A stretch of 64,000 nt of DNA from Bacteroidales bacterium UBA3653 (GTDB lineage: Bacteria; Bacteroidota; Bacteroidia; Bacteroidales; Paludibacteraceae). The stretch spans positions 62,001 through 126,000 of the forward strand of contig DFKE01000001.1 of NCBI GenBank assembly GCA_002373505.1, written 5' to 3'. The position numbers and the translations under genes were made by a program. Positions 7,503-16,379 of this stretch are shown piece by piece. How positions within the stretch are numbered: position 1 is the first letter of the stretch; the number at the start of each line of letters is the position of its first letter. Under the pieces are notes generated by a model, which made no database searches, was not told the DNA's origin, and worked only from the letters and a program-made list of their open reading frames with translations.

Positions 7503-10187
7503 ATGGCTGGTCAAGGCGGATTCAATGATGCTGTGAAGTATCACTTGACGGGCATGTACCAGGACTGGTTCCTGGACTATGCTTCGTATGTGATATTGGA
7601 GCGTGCGGTGCCGGCGATTGAGGATGGGCTCAAGCCCGTCCAGCGCCGTATATTGCATGCCATGAAGACTGTCGATGACGGCAAATACAACAAGGTTGCC
7701 AACATCGTCGGCCAGACGATGCAGTATCACCCCCACGGAGATGCGTCTATCGGCGATGCGCTCGTCCAGTTGGGGCAGAAAGATCTGCTGATAGACTGCC
7801 AGGGTAACTGGGGAAACATCCTCACCGGCGACGGTGCCGCTGCTCCCCGTTATATCGAAGCACGCCTCTCCAAGTTCGCGCTCGAAACGGTTTTCAATGC
7901 CAAGACCACGGAGTGGATGAAGTCCTATGACGGACGCAAGAACGAACCGATCCATCTGCCGATCAAATTCCCTCTCCTGCTGGCGCAAGGCGTAGAAGGT
8001 ATTGCCGTAGGTCTGAACTCCAAGATCCTGCCGCATAACTTCAACGAGCTGTGCGACGCTTCGCTCGCCTATCTGCGCGGTCAGGAGTTCCAGCTCTATC
8101 CGGATTTCCCGACAGGCGGCGTGATAGATGTTACCAAGTACAACGACGGCGAACGCGGCGGTTCTGTCAAGATCCGCGCACGTATCCAGAAGGCGGACGA
8201 CAACAAGACGCTTGTCATCACCGAGATACCCTACGGTACCACAACCTCCAAAATCATAGAGACCATTCTCAAAGCGGCGCAGAAAGGCAAGATCAAAATC
8301 AAGAAGATCGACGATTTCACGGCGGATACCGCACGTATCGTTGTGCAACTCGCTCCCGGTTCTTCGTCTGACAAAGCTATCGACGCGCTCTATGCCTTCA
8401 CGGATTGCGAGGTCAATATCAGCCCCAACTGCTGCGTGGTGGAGAATAGAAAACCGATCTTTACATCCGTCAGCAATCTGCTCCGCCTCTCAACCGATAA
8501 CACCAAAGCCCTTCTGAAATGGGAACTGGAGATTGAGAAAGGCGAACTGGAGGAGAAATATTTCTATACCTCGCTGGAGAAGATTTTTATTGAGAACCGC
8601 ATCTATAAACAGGAAGGGTATGAGAATGCGCCGAACAAGGAGAAGCTCATCGCCTATGTGGATGAAGCGCTCACGCCCTTCAAACCGCAACTGATCCGGG
8701 AAGTCCGCACCGAGGATATCGAGAAACTGTTCGAGATCCGCATGATCCGTATCACCAAGTTCGACTCCAAGAAAGCGGACGAGCTGATGAAGGACTTGGA
8801 GAAGAAGATCAAAGCCTGTGTCAAGAATCTCAACCATCTCACCGACTATACGATAGCCTGGTTCGAGATGCTGAAGGAGAAATACGGCGAGGCGTACCCG
8901 CGCCGGACTGAGGTGCGCAACTTCGGAGCCATCAACGTAAAGGCGGTGGTCGAGAACAACGAGAAACTGTATATCAACCGCGAGGAAGGATTCATCGGAA
9001 CGGGGCTCAAGAAAGACGAGTTCCTCTTCAACTGCTCCGACATTGACGATATCATCGTCTTCCATAAGGATGGTAAATACAAGGTGCTGAAGGTGGCGGA
9101 GAAAATCTTCGTCGGTACCGACATCCTCCATATAGCGGTCTTCCAGCGCGGAGACGAACGTACCGTTTATAATGTGGTCTATCGCGACGGCAAGAAGGGT
9201 ACGTACTTTATGAAACGCTTCAACGTGACAGGTGTCGCGCGGGATAAGGAATATGATCTCACACAAGGCAAACCGGGATCTAAGATCGTCTATTTTACGG
9301 CAAACCCCAACGGCGAAGCCGAGGTGATCAAGGTGACCCTCAAACCGGCACTGCACCTGAAGAAACTGGAGGTATGCAAGGACCTCTCCGAACTGGCTGT
9401 GAAGTCCCGTACTGCGAGAGGCAATGTGCTTACGAAATTCGAAGTCAAATCCATCGTCCTCAAGCAGAAAGGACATTCCACCCTCGGCGGACGCAAGGTA
9501 TGGTTCGATGCGGATGTGCTGCGCGTCAACTATGACGAGCATGGGCTGTATCTGGGCGAGTTCAATGACGAAGACCGCATCCTCGTCCTCCAGAACGACG
9601 GTACCTATTATACCACTTCCTTTGACCTTACCGCGCATTTTGAAGACAATATCCTGCGTATCGAGAAACTCGATCCCGAGAAAGTCTGGTCGCTCATCCA
9701 ATGGAACGGCGAACTTAAATACTACTATGGCAAGCGTTTCCGCTTGGATGACGCGCAGGCGAAAGTGCAGTCCTTCCTCGGCGACGACAAGGACTCACGC
9801 ATAGCCGTCCTCTCCGACCGCGCGGAAGCTACTTTCCGTATCACTTTCGCGGACGAGAAACACGAACCGATAGAGATCCTGATGGAGGAGTTTATTGACG
9901 AGAAATCCGCGAAAGCCAAAGGCAAACGTGTCACGACGCTTGAAGTAGCCTCGATCGAAGATGTTACGCCCGAACCCGAACCCGAACCGGAACCGGAATC
10001 GGAACCCGGACAGGAGTCCGAACCCGAAGAACCGGATACGTCCGAGAATCCAGATCCTTCGGATAACCCGGACAATCCGGATACTCCGGATAGTCCGGAA
10101 AAACCGGAGACTCCCGACTCTATTGACGTAGAGGGCGTACCGATGACCTTTGAGAAACCCGCCGACACCCAGTTGGATCTCTTTTAA
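7503..10187 (+). CDS. parC: DNA topoisomerase IV subunit A (GyrA/ParC family)
   Basis: An 894-residue type IIA topoisomerase breakage-reunion subunit. The winged-helix region has GLKPVQRRI (43-50) and YHPHGD (75-80), and the DNA-linking tyrosine is in AAPRYIEA (Tyr117). The tower and coiled coil follow, then a beta-pinwheel-like C-terminal region. It lacks a clear GyrA box, which favours ParC over GyrA. The last 70 or so residues are an acidic Pro/Glu/Asp/Ser-rich tail built from 6- to 9-bp repeats, unusual for this enzyme. parE is not in the window. Confidence 0.88.
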   Translation: MAGQGGFNDAVKYHLTGMYQDWFLDYASYVILERAVPAIEDGLKPVQRRILHAMKTVDDGKYNKVANIVGQTMQYHPHGDASIGDALVQLGQKDLLIDCQGNWGNILTGDGAAAPRYIEARLSKFALETVFNAKTTEWMKSYDGRKNEPIHLPIKFPLLLAQGVEGIAVGLNSKILPHNFNELCDASLAYLRGQEFQLYPDFPTGGVIDVTKYNDGERGGSVKIRARIQKADDNKTLVITEIPYGTTTSKIIETILKAAQKGKIKIKKIDDFTADTARIVVQLAPGSSSDKAIDALYAFTDCEVNISPNCCVVENRKPIFTSVSNLLRLSTDNTKALLKWELEIEKGELEEKYFYTSLEKIFIENRIYKQEGYENAPNKEKLIAYVDEALTPFKPQLIREVRTEDIEKLFEIRMIRITKFDSKKADELMKDLEKKIKACVKNLNHLTDYTIAWFEMLKEKYGEAYPRRTEVRNFGAINVKAVVENNEKLYINREEGFIGTGLKKDEFLFNCSDIDDIIVFHKDGKYKVLKVAEKIFVGTDILHIAVFQRGDERTVYNVVYRDGKKGTYFMKRFNVTGVARDKEYDLTQGKPGSKIVYFTANPNGEAEVIKVTLKPALHLKKLEVCKDLSELAVKSRTARGNVLTKFEVKSIVLKQKGHSTLGGRKVWFDADVLRVNYDEHGLYLGEFNDEDRILVLQNDGTYYTTSFDLTAHFEDNILRIEKLDPEKVWSLIQWNGELKYYYGKRFRLDDAQAKVQSFLGDDKDSRIAVLSDRAEATFRITFADEKHEPIEILMEEFIDEKSAKAKGKRVTTLEVASIEDVTPEPEPEPEPESEPGQESEPEEPDTSENPDPSDNPDNPDTPDSPEKPETPDSIDVEGVPMTFEKPADTQLDLF

Positions 10188-10190
10188 ATA

Positions 10191-10221
10191 ATTCTCAATT
10201 ATCAATTCTCAATTCTCAATT
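10191..10221. repeat. CAATTMT-word array at the maf start
   Basis: Tandem 7-bp words (TCAATTA, TCAATTC) fill the gap between parC and maf. The 24 bp at 10191-10214 are identical, in the same orientation, to 44590-44613, where they encode the core of an OmpH signal peptide. Confidence 0.7.
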
Positions 10222-10815
10222 ATATTAGGCTCTCAAAGCCCGCGCCGCCGCGAACTGCTCGCAGGCTTGGATATACCCTTTACGGCGGTTTCCATCGATG
10301 CGGATGAGACCTATCCGTCTGACCTCCAAGCCGGCGATATTCCTTATTATATATCGCGTGCGAAAGCGCGCGCGTATGAGTCCCGGCTGGGAGAAGACCA
10401 ACTCCTCATTACCTCGGACACCATCGTTTGGGCGGACGGCAAGATGCTCGGCAAACCCCATGACGAGGCAGAAGCATTCGCTATGCTCCGTTCCCTTTCC
10501 GGCAAAACCCATCAGGTTTATACCGCGGTTACTTTTGCACAAAAGGAGACTGTCGGAATCTCGGAAAAAGAAAAATCGCAACTGGTTTTAGTGACGGAGG
10601 TCGATAAAACGGATGTGACGTTCAAAGAACTGACCGACGAAGAGATCCGTTATTATATAGACCGCTACAGGCCTTTCGACAAAGCCGGTGCGTATGGTAT
10701 TCAGGAATGGATAGGCTATATCGGCTGCACCGCCATCCGCGGTTCTTATTTCAACGTCATGGGCTTCCCCGTCCACCTCGTTTACCGGTATCTCCACTCC
10801 CGCGGACTTTTATAG
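10198..10815 (+). CDS. maf: Maf-like nucleotide pyrophosphatase, unusual start
   Basis: A Maf/HAM1-fold enzyme that hydrolyses non-canonical or surplus nucleoside triphosphates. The family opening (I)LGSQSPRRRELLAGL is encoded at 10219-10269, upstream of the first ordinary start (TTG, 10267). The catalytic Asp is in TSDTIVWADGKMLGKP. No ATG, GTG or TTG precedes the motif in frame after the stop at 10189-10191, so translation would have to start at an ATT or similar codon within a short repeat array (10191-10220). I place the start at ATT 10198 only provisionally. Either the repeat replaced the original start or the gene is damaged at its 5' end. Confidence 0.7.
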   Translation: MINSQFSIILGSQSPRRRELLAGLDIPFTAVSIDADETYPSDLQAGDIPYYISRAKARAYESRLGEDQLLITSDTIVWADGKMLGKPHDEAEAFAMLRSLSGKTHQVYTAVTFAQKETVGISEKEKSQLVLVTEVDKTDVTFKELTDEEIRYYIDRYRPFDKAGAYGIQEWIGYIGCTAIRGSYFNVMGFPVHLVYRYLHSRGLL

Positions 10816-10843
10816 CTTTCGTTTAATGCATTCTGTATGCTTT

Positions 10844-11803
10844 CTACATCCCCCTTACGATAACAATGCTGTACAGCATCCCGATGAACATGGTGAATTT
10901 GACCACTTGCTGGCAGGTCTTGTAGTCGCTCGGGATCTTCGCTGCCCATAGCAGCCAGAGTGCGCACACCATCGGCGTCACAATCCCCAATACGATATAC
11001 CGTGTGCTGAGGCTCGACCAGCCGGTAGGGAAGGGCAGTACGTGCCACCACAGATGCCCGACAATAGCTAACGTGCAGACAATCAATGCTGTCACAAATA
11101 TCTTCGTCCATTTCTCTCCCCATACAACCGGCATCGAATGGCATTCCAACTCGCGGTCGCCCATCTGGTCCTGCATGTCTTTGATGATCTCGCGGATCCA
11201 GGTCAGCAGGAACGCAAAGAGCGCAAAACCGCCCATCCACGCATAGATATCATGCGGCAGGGTGGTGTACCCCAGGATAGTGCCATAGCGAAGTTGCAAA
11301 ATCGCTACATTCGCCATGGCTACAATCATCGGAGTCAAACCCGCCAGCAGCGCAATAATGATATTGCCGACCATGAGAAGCCGTTTGTAACTGCTGGAAT
11401 AGAACCACAGCAGACCCGGTATGATGACAAACAGGATACCCAATGTCCAGCTCCGCAGCAATCCCGCTACCGCCAAACCGCAGCCGATGCCGATACCGCT
11501 GAGCACCAGACTCAGCCGCATTGCAGCAGGTTTGCTCACGCTACGCGTCACAACCACCTCGTCCGGCCGGTTGATACGGTCTATCTTGACATCGAAATAA
11601 TCATTGATCACATATCCGCCGGCGGCAATCAGCACGGTTGCCAGCATGATAAGAACCAGCATGTACCAGGGCATCTGTTCGCCGAAGGCGGCTTGGTCCA
11701 GAACGGGCACTACTACCCATTTCTCCATCAGCCATATGAGAGCCGCGAGAAACAGCAGATTGCCCCACCGAACTAATTTTGCTATGTCTCTAATCTGTTC
11801 CAA
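10844..11803 (-). CDS. UbiA-family prenyltransferase
   Basis: A 319-residue integral membrane protein with eight or nine helices. Two Asp-rich motifs typical of UbiA enzymes are visible: NDYFDVKIDRIN (about 67-78) and DMQDQMGDRE (about 209-218), which bind prenyl diphosphate through magnesium. It transfers an isoprenoid chain to an acceptor that cannot be read from sequence; the family includes menaquinone-type and geranylgeranylglycerol-phosphate-type enzymes. It converges on maf with only 28 bp between the stops, and no clear terminator is there. Confidence 0.88.
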   Translation of the reverse strand: MEQIRDIAKLVRWGNLLFLAALIWLMEKWVVVPVLDQAAFGEQMPWYMLVLIMLATVLIAAGGYVINDYFDVKIDRINRPDEVVVTRSVSKPAAMRLSLVLSGIGIGCGLAVAGLLRSWTLGILFVIIPGLLWFYSSSYKRLLMVGNIIIALLAGLTPMIVAMANVAILQLRYGTILGYTTLPHDIYAWMGGFALFAFLLTWIREIIKDMQDQMGDRELECHSMPVVWGEKWTKIFVTALIVCTLAIVGHLWWHVLPFPTGWSSLSTRYIVLGIVTPMVCALWLLWAAKIPSDYKTCQQVVKFTMFIGMLYSIVIVRGM

Positions 11804-11811
11804 TTATCATC

Positions 11812-11840
11812 CTTTCTCCTCCCCTTTGTTGGGAGGTTGG
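11812..11840. repeat. CTCCC/GGGAG palindromic repeat
   Basis: A short GC-rich hairpin (CTCCC, loop, GGGAG) with pyrimidine flanks lies between the UbiA and amylase genes. Related elements lie at 14880-14960, 36272-36303 and, inside genes, 26053-26087 and 62083-62117. Confidence 0.6.
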
Positions 11841-11847
11841 GAGAGAG

Positions 11848-13488
11848 TTATTTAATTTTCAGTATCACTCCTTTCCACGCCTGCAAGGTCAGTTCGATCG
11901 TTCCGTCTGCTGTTAGCGCAAGCGGCATTTTCTCGCCGCGAAGCAGATCTGTTGCCGTTGCCTTGGGCCTCTCGTCCATACCCAGATACACAAAGGCATC
12001 GTTAGGCACACGCACTCTGATCCGTTGCTCGCGGTCGTGGAAATTAACCACTACCAGCAGCGTCTCGCCTTTGGTATGGCGGATGAACGCAAACTGTTTG
12101 TTCTTGTCGAAATCTTCGCCCTGCGCGTAGGTGATATCGTACATCTTGCCTTTCTGGATGGCTTTGTCGTCGCGCGCCAGAGTCAGCAGACGCTGGTAGA
12201 ACGCCCGTAGCTCACGCTGCGCATCGGTCATCTTGCCGCCGTCGAACTTGCCCTTGTTCGCCCATGCCTGCAGGCTCTTGACGCCCCAGTAGTCGAAGAT
12301 GGTCGTCCTGCCGTCCATGCCGCTGAAACCTTCCATATCCATGCCGCGCTCGCCTAATTCCTGACCGCTGTATATCATCACCGGACACTGGTTGAGCGTC
12401 GCCGCTACTATCATTGCCGGTTCGGCGCAGCGGCCGTCGCCGCAGAAGAAACCGCTCGCCACACGTTGCTCGTCGTGGTTCTCTAGGAAATACAGCATAT
12501 GATTCAGACGGTCGCCGTGCTGCATCCATTGGTCCGTGATGCCTTTGGCCGACCAGCTCTTGCTTGTCACGCCGCGCAGATAGTCGTACATGCCTACTTT
12601 GTCGTAGAGGTAGTCGAATCCGGCAGTCAGATAAGAGTCGTACTGGTTCGGGTCGTAACATTCGCCGATGAAGAGGAATTTCTTATGTTTCTTCTTCACA
12701 GCCGCAATCGCCCATGCGAAGAACTCCACCGGCACCATCTCTGCCATATCCACGCGTACGCCGTCTATGCCTTTGTCCGCCCAGAACAGCAGAATATCGC
12801 GCATCTTGATCCAGGTGTTGGGGATCGGGTCAAACTGTTTCTCTCTGCCGCCTTGGTAGAAAACGCCGTAGTTCAGCTTGACCGTCTCGTACCAGTCGCC
12901 TTCGCCCGGATGGCTCGTAAAACAGTCGTTACCCGTCACTTTCGCGGGGTACTCCTCATAGCCTTGCAGGTCTTTGTCCATCGTGAACCGCTCACCCGGC
13001 AGATAATAGAAGTTGTTCAGCGGAGAGAACGCCCATTCCGGATGGTCTGTCTCGCCCAGATCTTCTACGCCCGCGGGTCTGCAAAGACTTTTATATTCGC
13101 GGCTCACATGATTCGGTACGAAATCAATCAGTACGCCCAGACCCGCGTCATGAGTGCGTTGTACGAGCGCTTCGAATTCCTGCATCCGCTTCGCTTCGTT
13201 CTTCGCCAAGTCGGGGTCAACGTCATAATAATCCGTGATGGCGTATGGCGAGCCGGCTTTGCCTTTGGTGATGGCAGGATGGTTATATGCTGCGGTAGCG
13301 TGACGGATCACGCCGGTGTACCAAACATGCGTGACACCCAAATCGACAATCGCTTTGAGTGCACGCTCGTTGATATCTACAAACCTGCCGCAACCGTTCT
13401 CTTCCTTGCTGCCGTTATGTTTCCTTGTCTCGTTGTAGTTGCCGAACAGCCGCGGGAAGAGTTGATAAATGATGGGTTTGTTTATCAT
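11848..13488 (-). CDS. GH13 alpha-amylase family glycoside hydrolase
   Basis: A 546-residue (beta/alpha)8 glycoside hydrolase acting on alpha-glucans or maltooligosaccharides. GH13 motifs appear in order: DFVPNH (122-127), DGVRVDMAE (nucleophile Asp247), FIGECYDP (acid/base Glu276) and ENHDEQR (Asp339). No signal peptide, so it is probably cytoplasmic. I chose the ATG at 13488 because MINKPIIYQLFPRLF is the usual family opening; the longer frame runs into a repeat array. It is the third gene of a minus-strand run after pta and ackA, which fits starch breakdown and acetate fermentation together. Confidence 0.9.
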   Translation of the reverse strand: MINKPIIYQLFPRLFGNYNETRKHNGSKEENGCGRFVDINERALKAIVDLGVTHVWYTGVIRHATAAYNHPAITKGKAGSPYAITDYYDVDPDLAKNEAKRMQEFEALVQRTHDAGLGVLIDFVPNHVSREYKSLCRPAGVEDLGETDHPEWAFSPLNNFYYLPGERFTMDKDLQGYEEYPAKVTGNDCFTSHPGEGDWYETVKLNYGVFYQGGREKQFDPIPNTWIKMRDILLFWADKGIDGVRVDMAEMVPVEFFAWAIAAVKKKHKKFLFIGECYDPNQYDSYLTAGFDYLYDKVGMYDYLRGVTSKSWSAKGITDQWMQHGDRLNHMLYFLENHDEQRVASGFFCGDGRCAEPAMIVAATLNQCPVMIYSGQELGERGMDMEGFSGMDGRTTIFDYWGVKSLQAWANKGKFDGGKMTDAQRELRAFYQRLLTLARDDKAIQKGKMYDITYAQGEDFDKNKQFAFIRHTKGETLLVVVNFHDREQRIRVRVPNDAFVYLGMDERPKATATDLLRGEKMPLALTADGTIELTLQAWKGVILKIK

Positions 13489-13493
13489 AATGT

Positions 13494-13575
13494 CTATGTG
13501 TGTCTTTCTATGGTAAATGTCTAAATTACCAAATGTCTCAATAAATGTCCAAATGGTAAATGACAAAATGGTAAA
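13494..13575. repeat. Degenerate AAATGTC / GGTAAATGAC array
   Basis: The ackA-amylase gap is filled with variants of the words ATGGTAAATG, AAATGTC and CCAAATG. The same words recur at 27000-27012, 45840-45935, 63568-63607 and inside the MFS gene at 46621-46655. Confidence 0.65.
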
Positions 13576-14766
13576 TTATATCAGCGCCTTCGTGTCGCTG
13601 GCGATCATCAGCTCCTCGTCTGTCGGGATGAGAACAACCGTCACTTTGCTGCCCTTCTTGCTGATAACCCGCTCTTCGCCGCGAACCTTGTTGGCCTCTT
13701 CGTCCAACTCGATACCCAGGAACGACAAGCCCTTCATCACCTCGGCGCGGATATACGGGTCGTTCTCGCCGATACCTGCGGTGAAGACCAGAATATCAAT
13801 GCCGTTCATCGCGGCGGCGTAAGCGCCGATATATTTCTTCAAACGGTAGATGAACATCTTGCGTGCCAGGTCTGCGCGTTTGTTGCCTTCGTTGATCGCT
13901 GCCTCGATGTCGCGGCAGTCGCTCGAAACGCCGCTCACGCCGAGCAGACCCGATTTCTTGTTCACCAGGTTGTTGAACTCGGCGGTGCTCAGGTGCTCCT
14001 TGTCCATGATAAACGTAGCGGCACCCAGGTCCAGATCGCCGGAACGCGTTCCCATCACGAGACCCTCAACAGGCGTCAGACCCATACTCGTATCTACGCT
14101 CTTGCCGTCCATCACTGCCGTGCAGCTTCCGCCGCCGCCGATATGGGCGGTAACGATTTTCTTGCCTTTCGGATCTACTCCTAAAAATTCGCATACGCGC
14201 GCGCTCACGTAGCGATGGCTCGTGCCGTGGAAACCGTAGCGGCGGATGGCGTATTTCTCGTAGAGCTCGTAAGGAAGCGCGTACATGTACGCGTAGTCCG
14301 GCATCGTCTGGTGGAAGGCGGTGTCGAAAACAGCCACTTGAGGCACGCCCGGCAGAATCTTCTCGATAGCGTCAATACCTTTCAGGTTGGCGGGGTTGTG
14401 CAGCGGAGCCAGGTCGATACACTCGATGATCTGTTTCTTTACTTCCGGAGTGATCAGTACCGACTTGTTGAATTTCTCGCCGCCATGCACTACGCGGTGG
14501 CCAACTGCGTTGATCTCTTTCAGGTCTTTGATGCAACCGATCTGCGGATCAACCAGCTTCTCCAGAATCAACTCGATACCTACGGTATGTTCCGGCATCG
14601 GCTTCTCGAATTTCACTTTCTCGCCGTTCGGCAGTTTCACTTGGAGGAACGAGTCCGGCAATCCGATTTTCTCGATTCCGCCTTGTGCCATCACTTCCTT
14701 GCTCTCCATCTCAAAGAGCTTGTATTTGATACTACTGCTTCCGCAGTTCAATACTAATATCTTCAT
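13576..14766 (-). CDS. ackA: Acetate kinase
   Basis: A 396-residue ASKHA-fold kinase that makes ATP and acetate from acetyl phosphate. Family motifs: MKILVLNCGSSSIKYKL at the start, GHRVVHGGEKF, FDTAFHQTMP, GFHGTSHRYV, and GTRSGDLDLG. The start at 14766 is set by the conserved opening; the extra upstream frame is intergenic. It lies downstream of pta, completing the Pta-AckA route of acetate production from acetyl-CoA. Confidence 0.96.
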   Translation of the reverse strand: MKILVLNCGSSSIKYKLFEMESKEVMAQGGIEKIGLPDSFLQVKLPNGEKVKFEKPMPEHTVGIELILEKLVDPQIGCIKDLKEINAVGHRVVHGGEKFNKSVLITPEVKKQIIECIDLAPLHNPANLKGIDAIEKILPGVPQVAVFDTAFHQTMPDYAYMYALPYELYEKYAIRRYGFHGTSHRYVSARVCEFLGVDPKGKKIVTAHIGGGGSCTAVMDGKSVDTSMGLTPVEGLVMGTRSGDLDLGAATFIMDKEHLSTAEFNNLVNKKSGLLGVSGVSSDCRDIEAAINEGNKRADLARKMFIYRLKKYIGAYAAAMNGIDILVFTAGIGENDPYIRAEVMKGLSFLGIELDEEANKVRGEERVISKKGSKVTVVLIPTDEELMIASDTKALI

Positions 14767-14857
14767 ATTGTTTGGTATTTGTTGTGTTTTTATTTGTTTT
14801 GGTATTCCCTTTTGTATCGACCATATATGGACGATCTTTTCTTGCATCCCCTTTTGT

Positions 14858-14877
14858 ATCCGCCAAGATTGGCGGAT
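14858..14877. repeat. 20-bp hairpin repeat, copy 2
   Basis: A perfect hairpin with ATCCGCCA and TGGCGGAT arms, the same element as at 1521-1540 with a changed loop. It sits in the 193-bp ackA-pta gap. Confidence 0.6.
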
Positions 14878-14879
14878 CC

Positions 14880-14960
14880 CCTCTCCCTCCCTTGAGGGGT
14901 GAAGAGCTCCGCTCGATCGAGCGTCCAGTGGACGGTCGTAGAACTCTCCCGGGGTGGGGT
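14880..14960. repeat. Composite GC-rich palindromic repeat in the ackA-pta gap
   Basis: Contains a CCCCTC...GAGGGG type palindrome, then CGCTCGATCGAGCG and CGTCCAGTGGACG hairpins, ending just before the pta stop. It belongs to the dispersed CTCCCC/GGGGAG family seen elsewhere in the window. Confidence 0.55.
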
Positions 14961-15958
14961 TACTTTATTGCCTGGTTAGCCGTGATAACTACCATCTGCA
15001 CAATGTCCTGCACTTTGCATCCGCGGCTCAGGTCGTTCACCGGAGCGGCGATGCCTTGCAGAATCGGACCTACGGCATCTGCGCCGCTGAAACGCTCAAC
15101 GAGCTTGTAACCGATGTTACCGGCTTGCAGATCAGGGAATACCAGCACGTTGGCTTTTCCGGCAACGGGGCTTCCCGGAGCTTTGGTCTTTGCTACGCTC
15201 TCGATCAATGCCGCATCAGCCTGCAACTCGCCGTCCAATGCCAGATCCGGAGCCATCTCTTTTGCCAGTTTCGTTGCCTCCGCTACTTTGTCCACTAACT
15301 CATGCTTGGCGCTGCCCTTCGTGCTGAACGAGAGCATGGCTACGCGCGGCTCGATGCCTGCGATAGCGCGGGCGGTCTCGGCGGTCGAGATAGCAATCTC
15401 TGCTAACTGCTTCGCATCCGGATTCGGGTTCACGGCGCAGTCTGCAAACAGCAGGAAACCGTTCTCGCCTAACTGTTTGGCGGGGGTGAACATCAGGAAA
15501 GCACCGCTGACGATAGAGCAACCCGGTTTGGTCTTCAGAATCTGGAAAGCCGGACGGATCGTGTCTGCCGTCGTACCGCGCGCACCGGCTAACTCACCGT
15601 CGGCGTCGCCGGCTTTGATCATCAGACAACCTAAGTACAACGGATCCTGGGCTTTCTTCGCAGCCTCTTCCTCCGTCATGCCTTTTGCCTTGCGCAGCTC
15701 GAAAAGCAAGTTCGCATACTCCGGCATCTTCGGATCATGGATAGGATCTACGATCTTGGCTTCTTTGATATACTCATATCCCTTCTCGGCTGCCATGCCT
15801 TTGATTTTCTCGGGATCGCCGATCAGAATAAGATGAGCGATCTTGTCTCTCAACAGAATGTTAGCAGCCTCCAGTGTACGGGGTTCGTCGCCTTCCGGCA
15901 ACACAATGCGCTGCGGATTTGCCTTCGCACGCGCGATCATTTGATTTAAAATGTCCAT
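14960..15958 (-). CDS. pta: Phosphate acetyltransferase
   Basis: A 332-residue enzyme of the short Pta type (single catalytic domain) that converts acetyl-CoA and phosphate to acetyl phosphate and CoA. It opens with the usual MDILNQMIARAK, then IVLPEGDEPRTLEA. GELAGARGTTADTIRPAFQI and the C-terminal LVFPDLQAGNIGYKLVERF are strongly conserved family segments. It is the first gene of the pta-ackA pair, with a likely promoter at 16236-16266 and a leader of about 270 nt. Confidence 0.95.
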   Translation of the reverse strand: MDILNQMIARAKANPQRIVLPEGDEPRTLEAANILLRDKIAHLILIGDPEKIKGMAAEKGYEYIKEAKIVDPIHDPKMPEYANLLFELRKAKGMTEEEAAKKAQDPLYLGCLMIKAGDADGELAGARGTTADTIRPAFQILKTKPGCSIVSGAFLMFTPAKQLGENGFLLFADCAVNPNPDAKQLAEIAISTAETARAIAGIEPRVAMLSFSTKGSAKHELVDKVAEATKLAKEMAPDLALDGELQADAALIESVAKTKAPGSPVAGKANVLVFPDLQAGNIGYKLVERFSGADAVGPILQGIAAPVNDLSRGCKVQDIVQMVVITANQAIK

Positions 15959-16120
15959 AATGTATATTTTTTATTTGTTATCTTTTTACCTTTTGCGCTA
16001 CGCCACTTTCCTTTTTTTACCTCTTGCGCTCACGCCACTGTCTCTCTTTTTTGGCCTTTTTGCACTCAATCCACGGTATTATATACTATGTATATAATAC
16101 TAACGTATTAGCCTTGAAAA

Positions 16121-16175
16121 ATTAGTGCGTGATAAGTGCGTGATAAGTGCGTTATTAGTACGAGATAAGTGCGTC
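16121..16175. repeat. Five 11-bp direct repeats (ATWAGTGCGTG type)
   Basis: Exactly five consecutive 11-mers: ATTAGTGCGTG, ATAAGTGCGTG, ATAAGTGCGTT, ATTAGTACGAG, ATAAGTGCGTC, followed by ATTTTA. It lies in the gap between divergent pta and ompA. A related five-unit array followed by ATTTTA is at 33127-33181. The rest of the 421-bp gap (15959-16379) is AT-rich with the two promoters and no gene. Confidence 0.8.
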
Positions 16176-16235
16176 ATTTTAGAACTAACTAAAGGGTCTT
16201 TGTAATGGCTTTTAATCCGTGTTATAAATCGACTG

Positions 16236-16266
16236 CAAATTTACAAAAAAAATATGATATGTGCAA
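16236..16266 (-). promoter_or_regulatory. Likely pta-ackA promoter
   Basis: On the minus strand a TTG (CAA at 16264-16266) is separated by 20 bp from TAAATTTG (16236-16243 on plus). This matches the promoter form seen elsewhere, with a weaker -33 box. Confidence 0.6.
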
Positions 16267-16303
16267 TACCTGTAAGAAAAAAATGTTTTTTTTCTAAAAA
16301 ATA

Positions 16304-16335
16304 TTTGGTAGTCTCAAAAAAAAATAGTAATTTTG
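16304..16335 (+). promoter_or_regulatory. Promoter of OmpA-LysM gene
   Basis: TTTG at 16304-16307, 20-bp spacer, TAATTTTG at 16328-16335, about 45 bp before the start codon. Confidence 0.75.
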
Positions 16336-16379
16336 CACCCTGAATTGTGATTTGGATACAAACAACCTCTTTTTATAGC

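Noticed and set aside
10816..10843. Terminator between convergent maf and UbiA genes
   Set aside because: The 28-bp gap has no stem with a T-tract on either strand.
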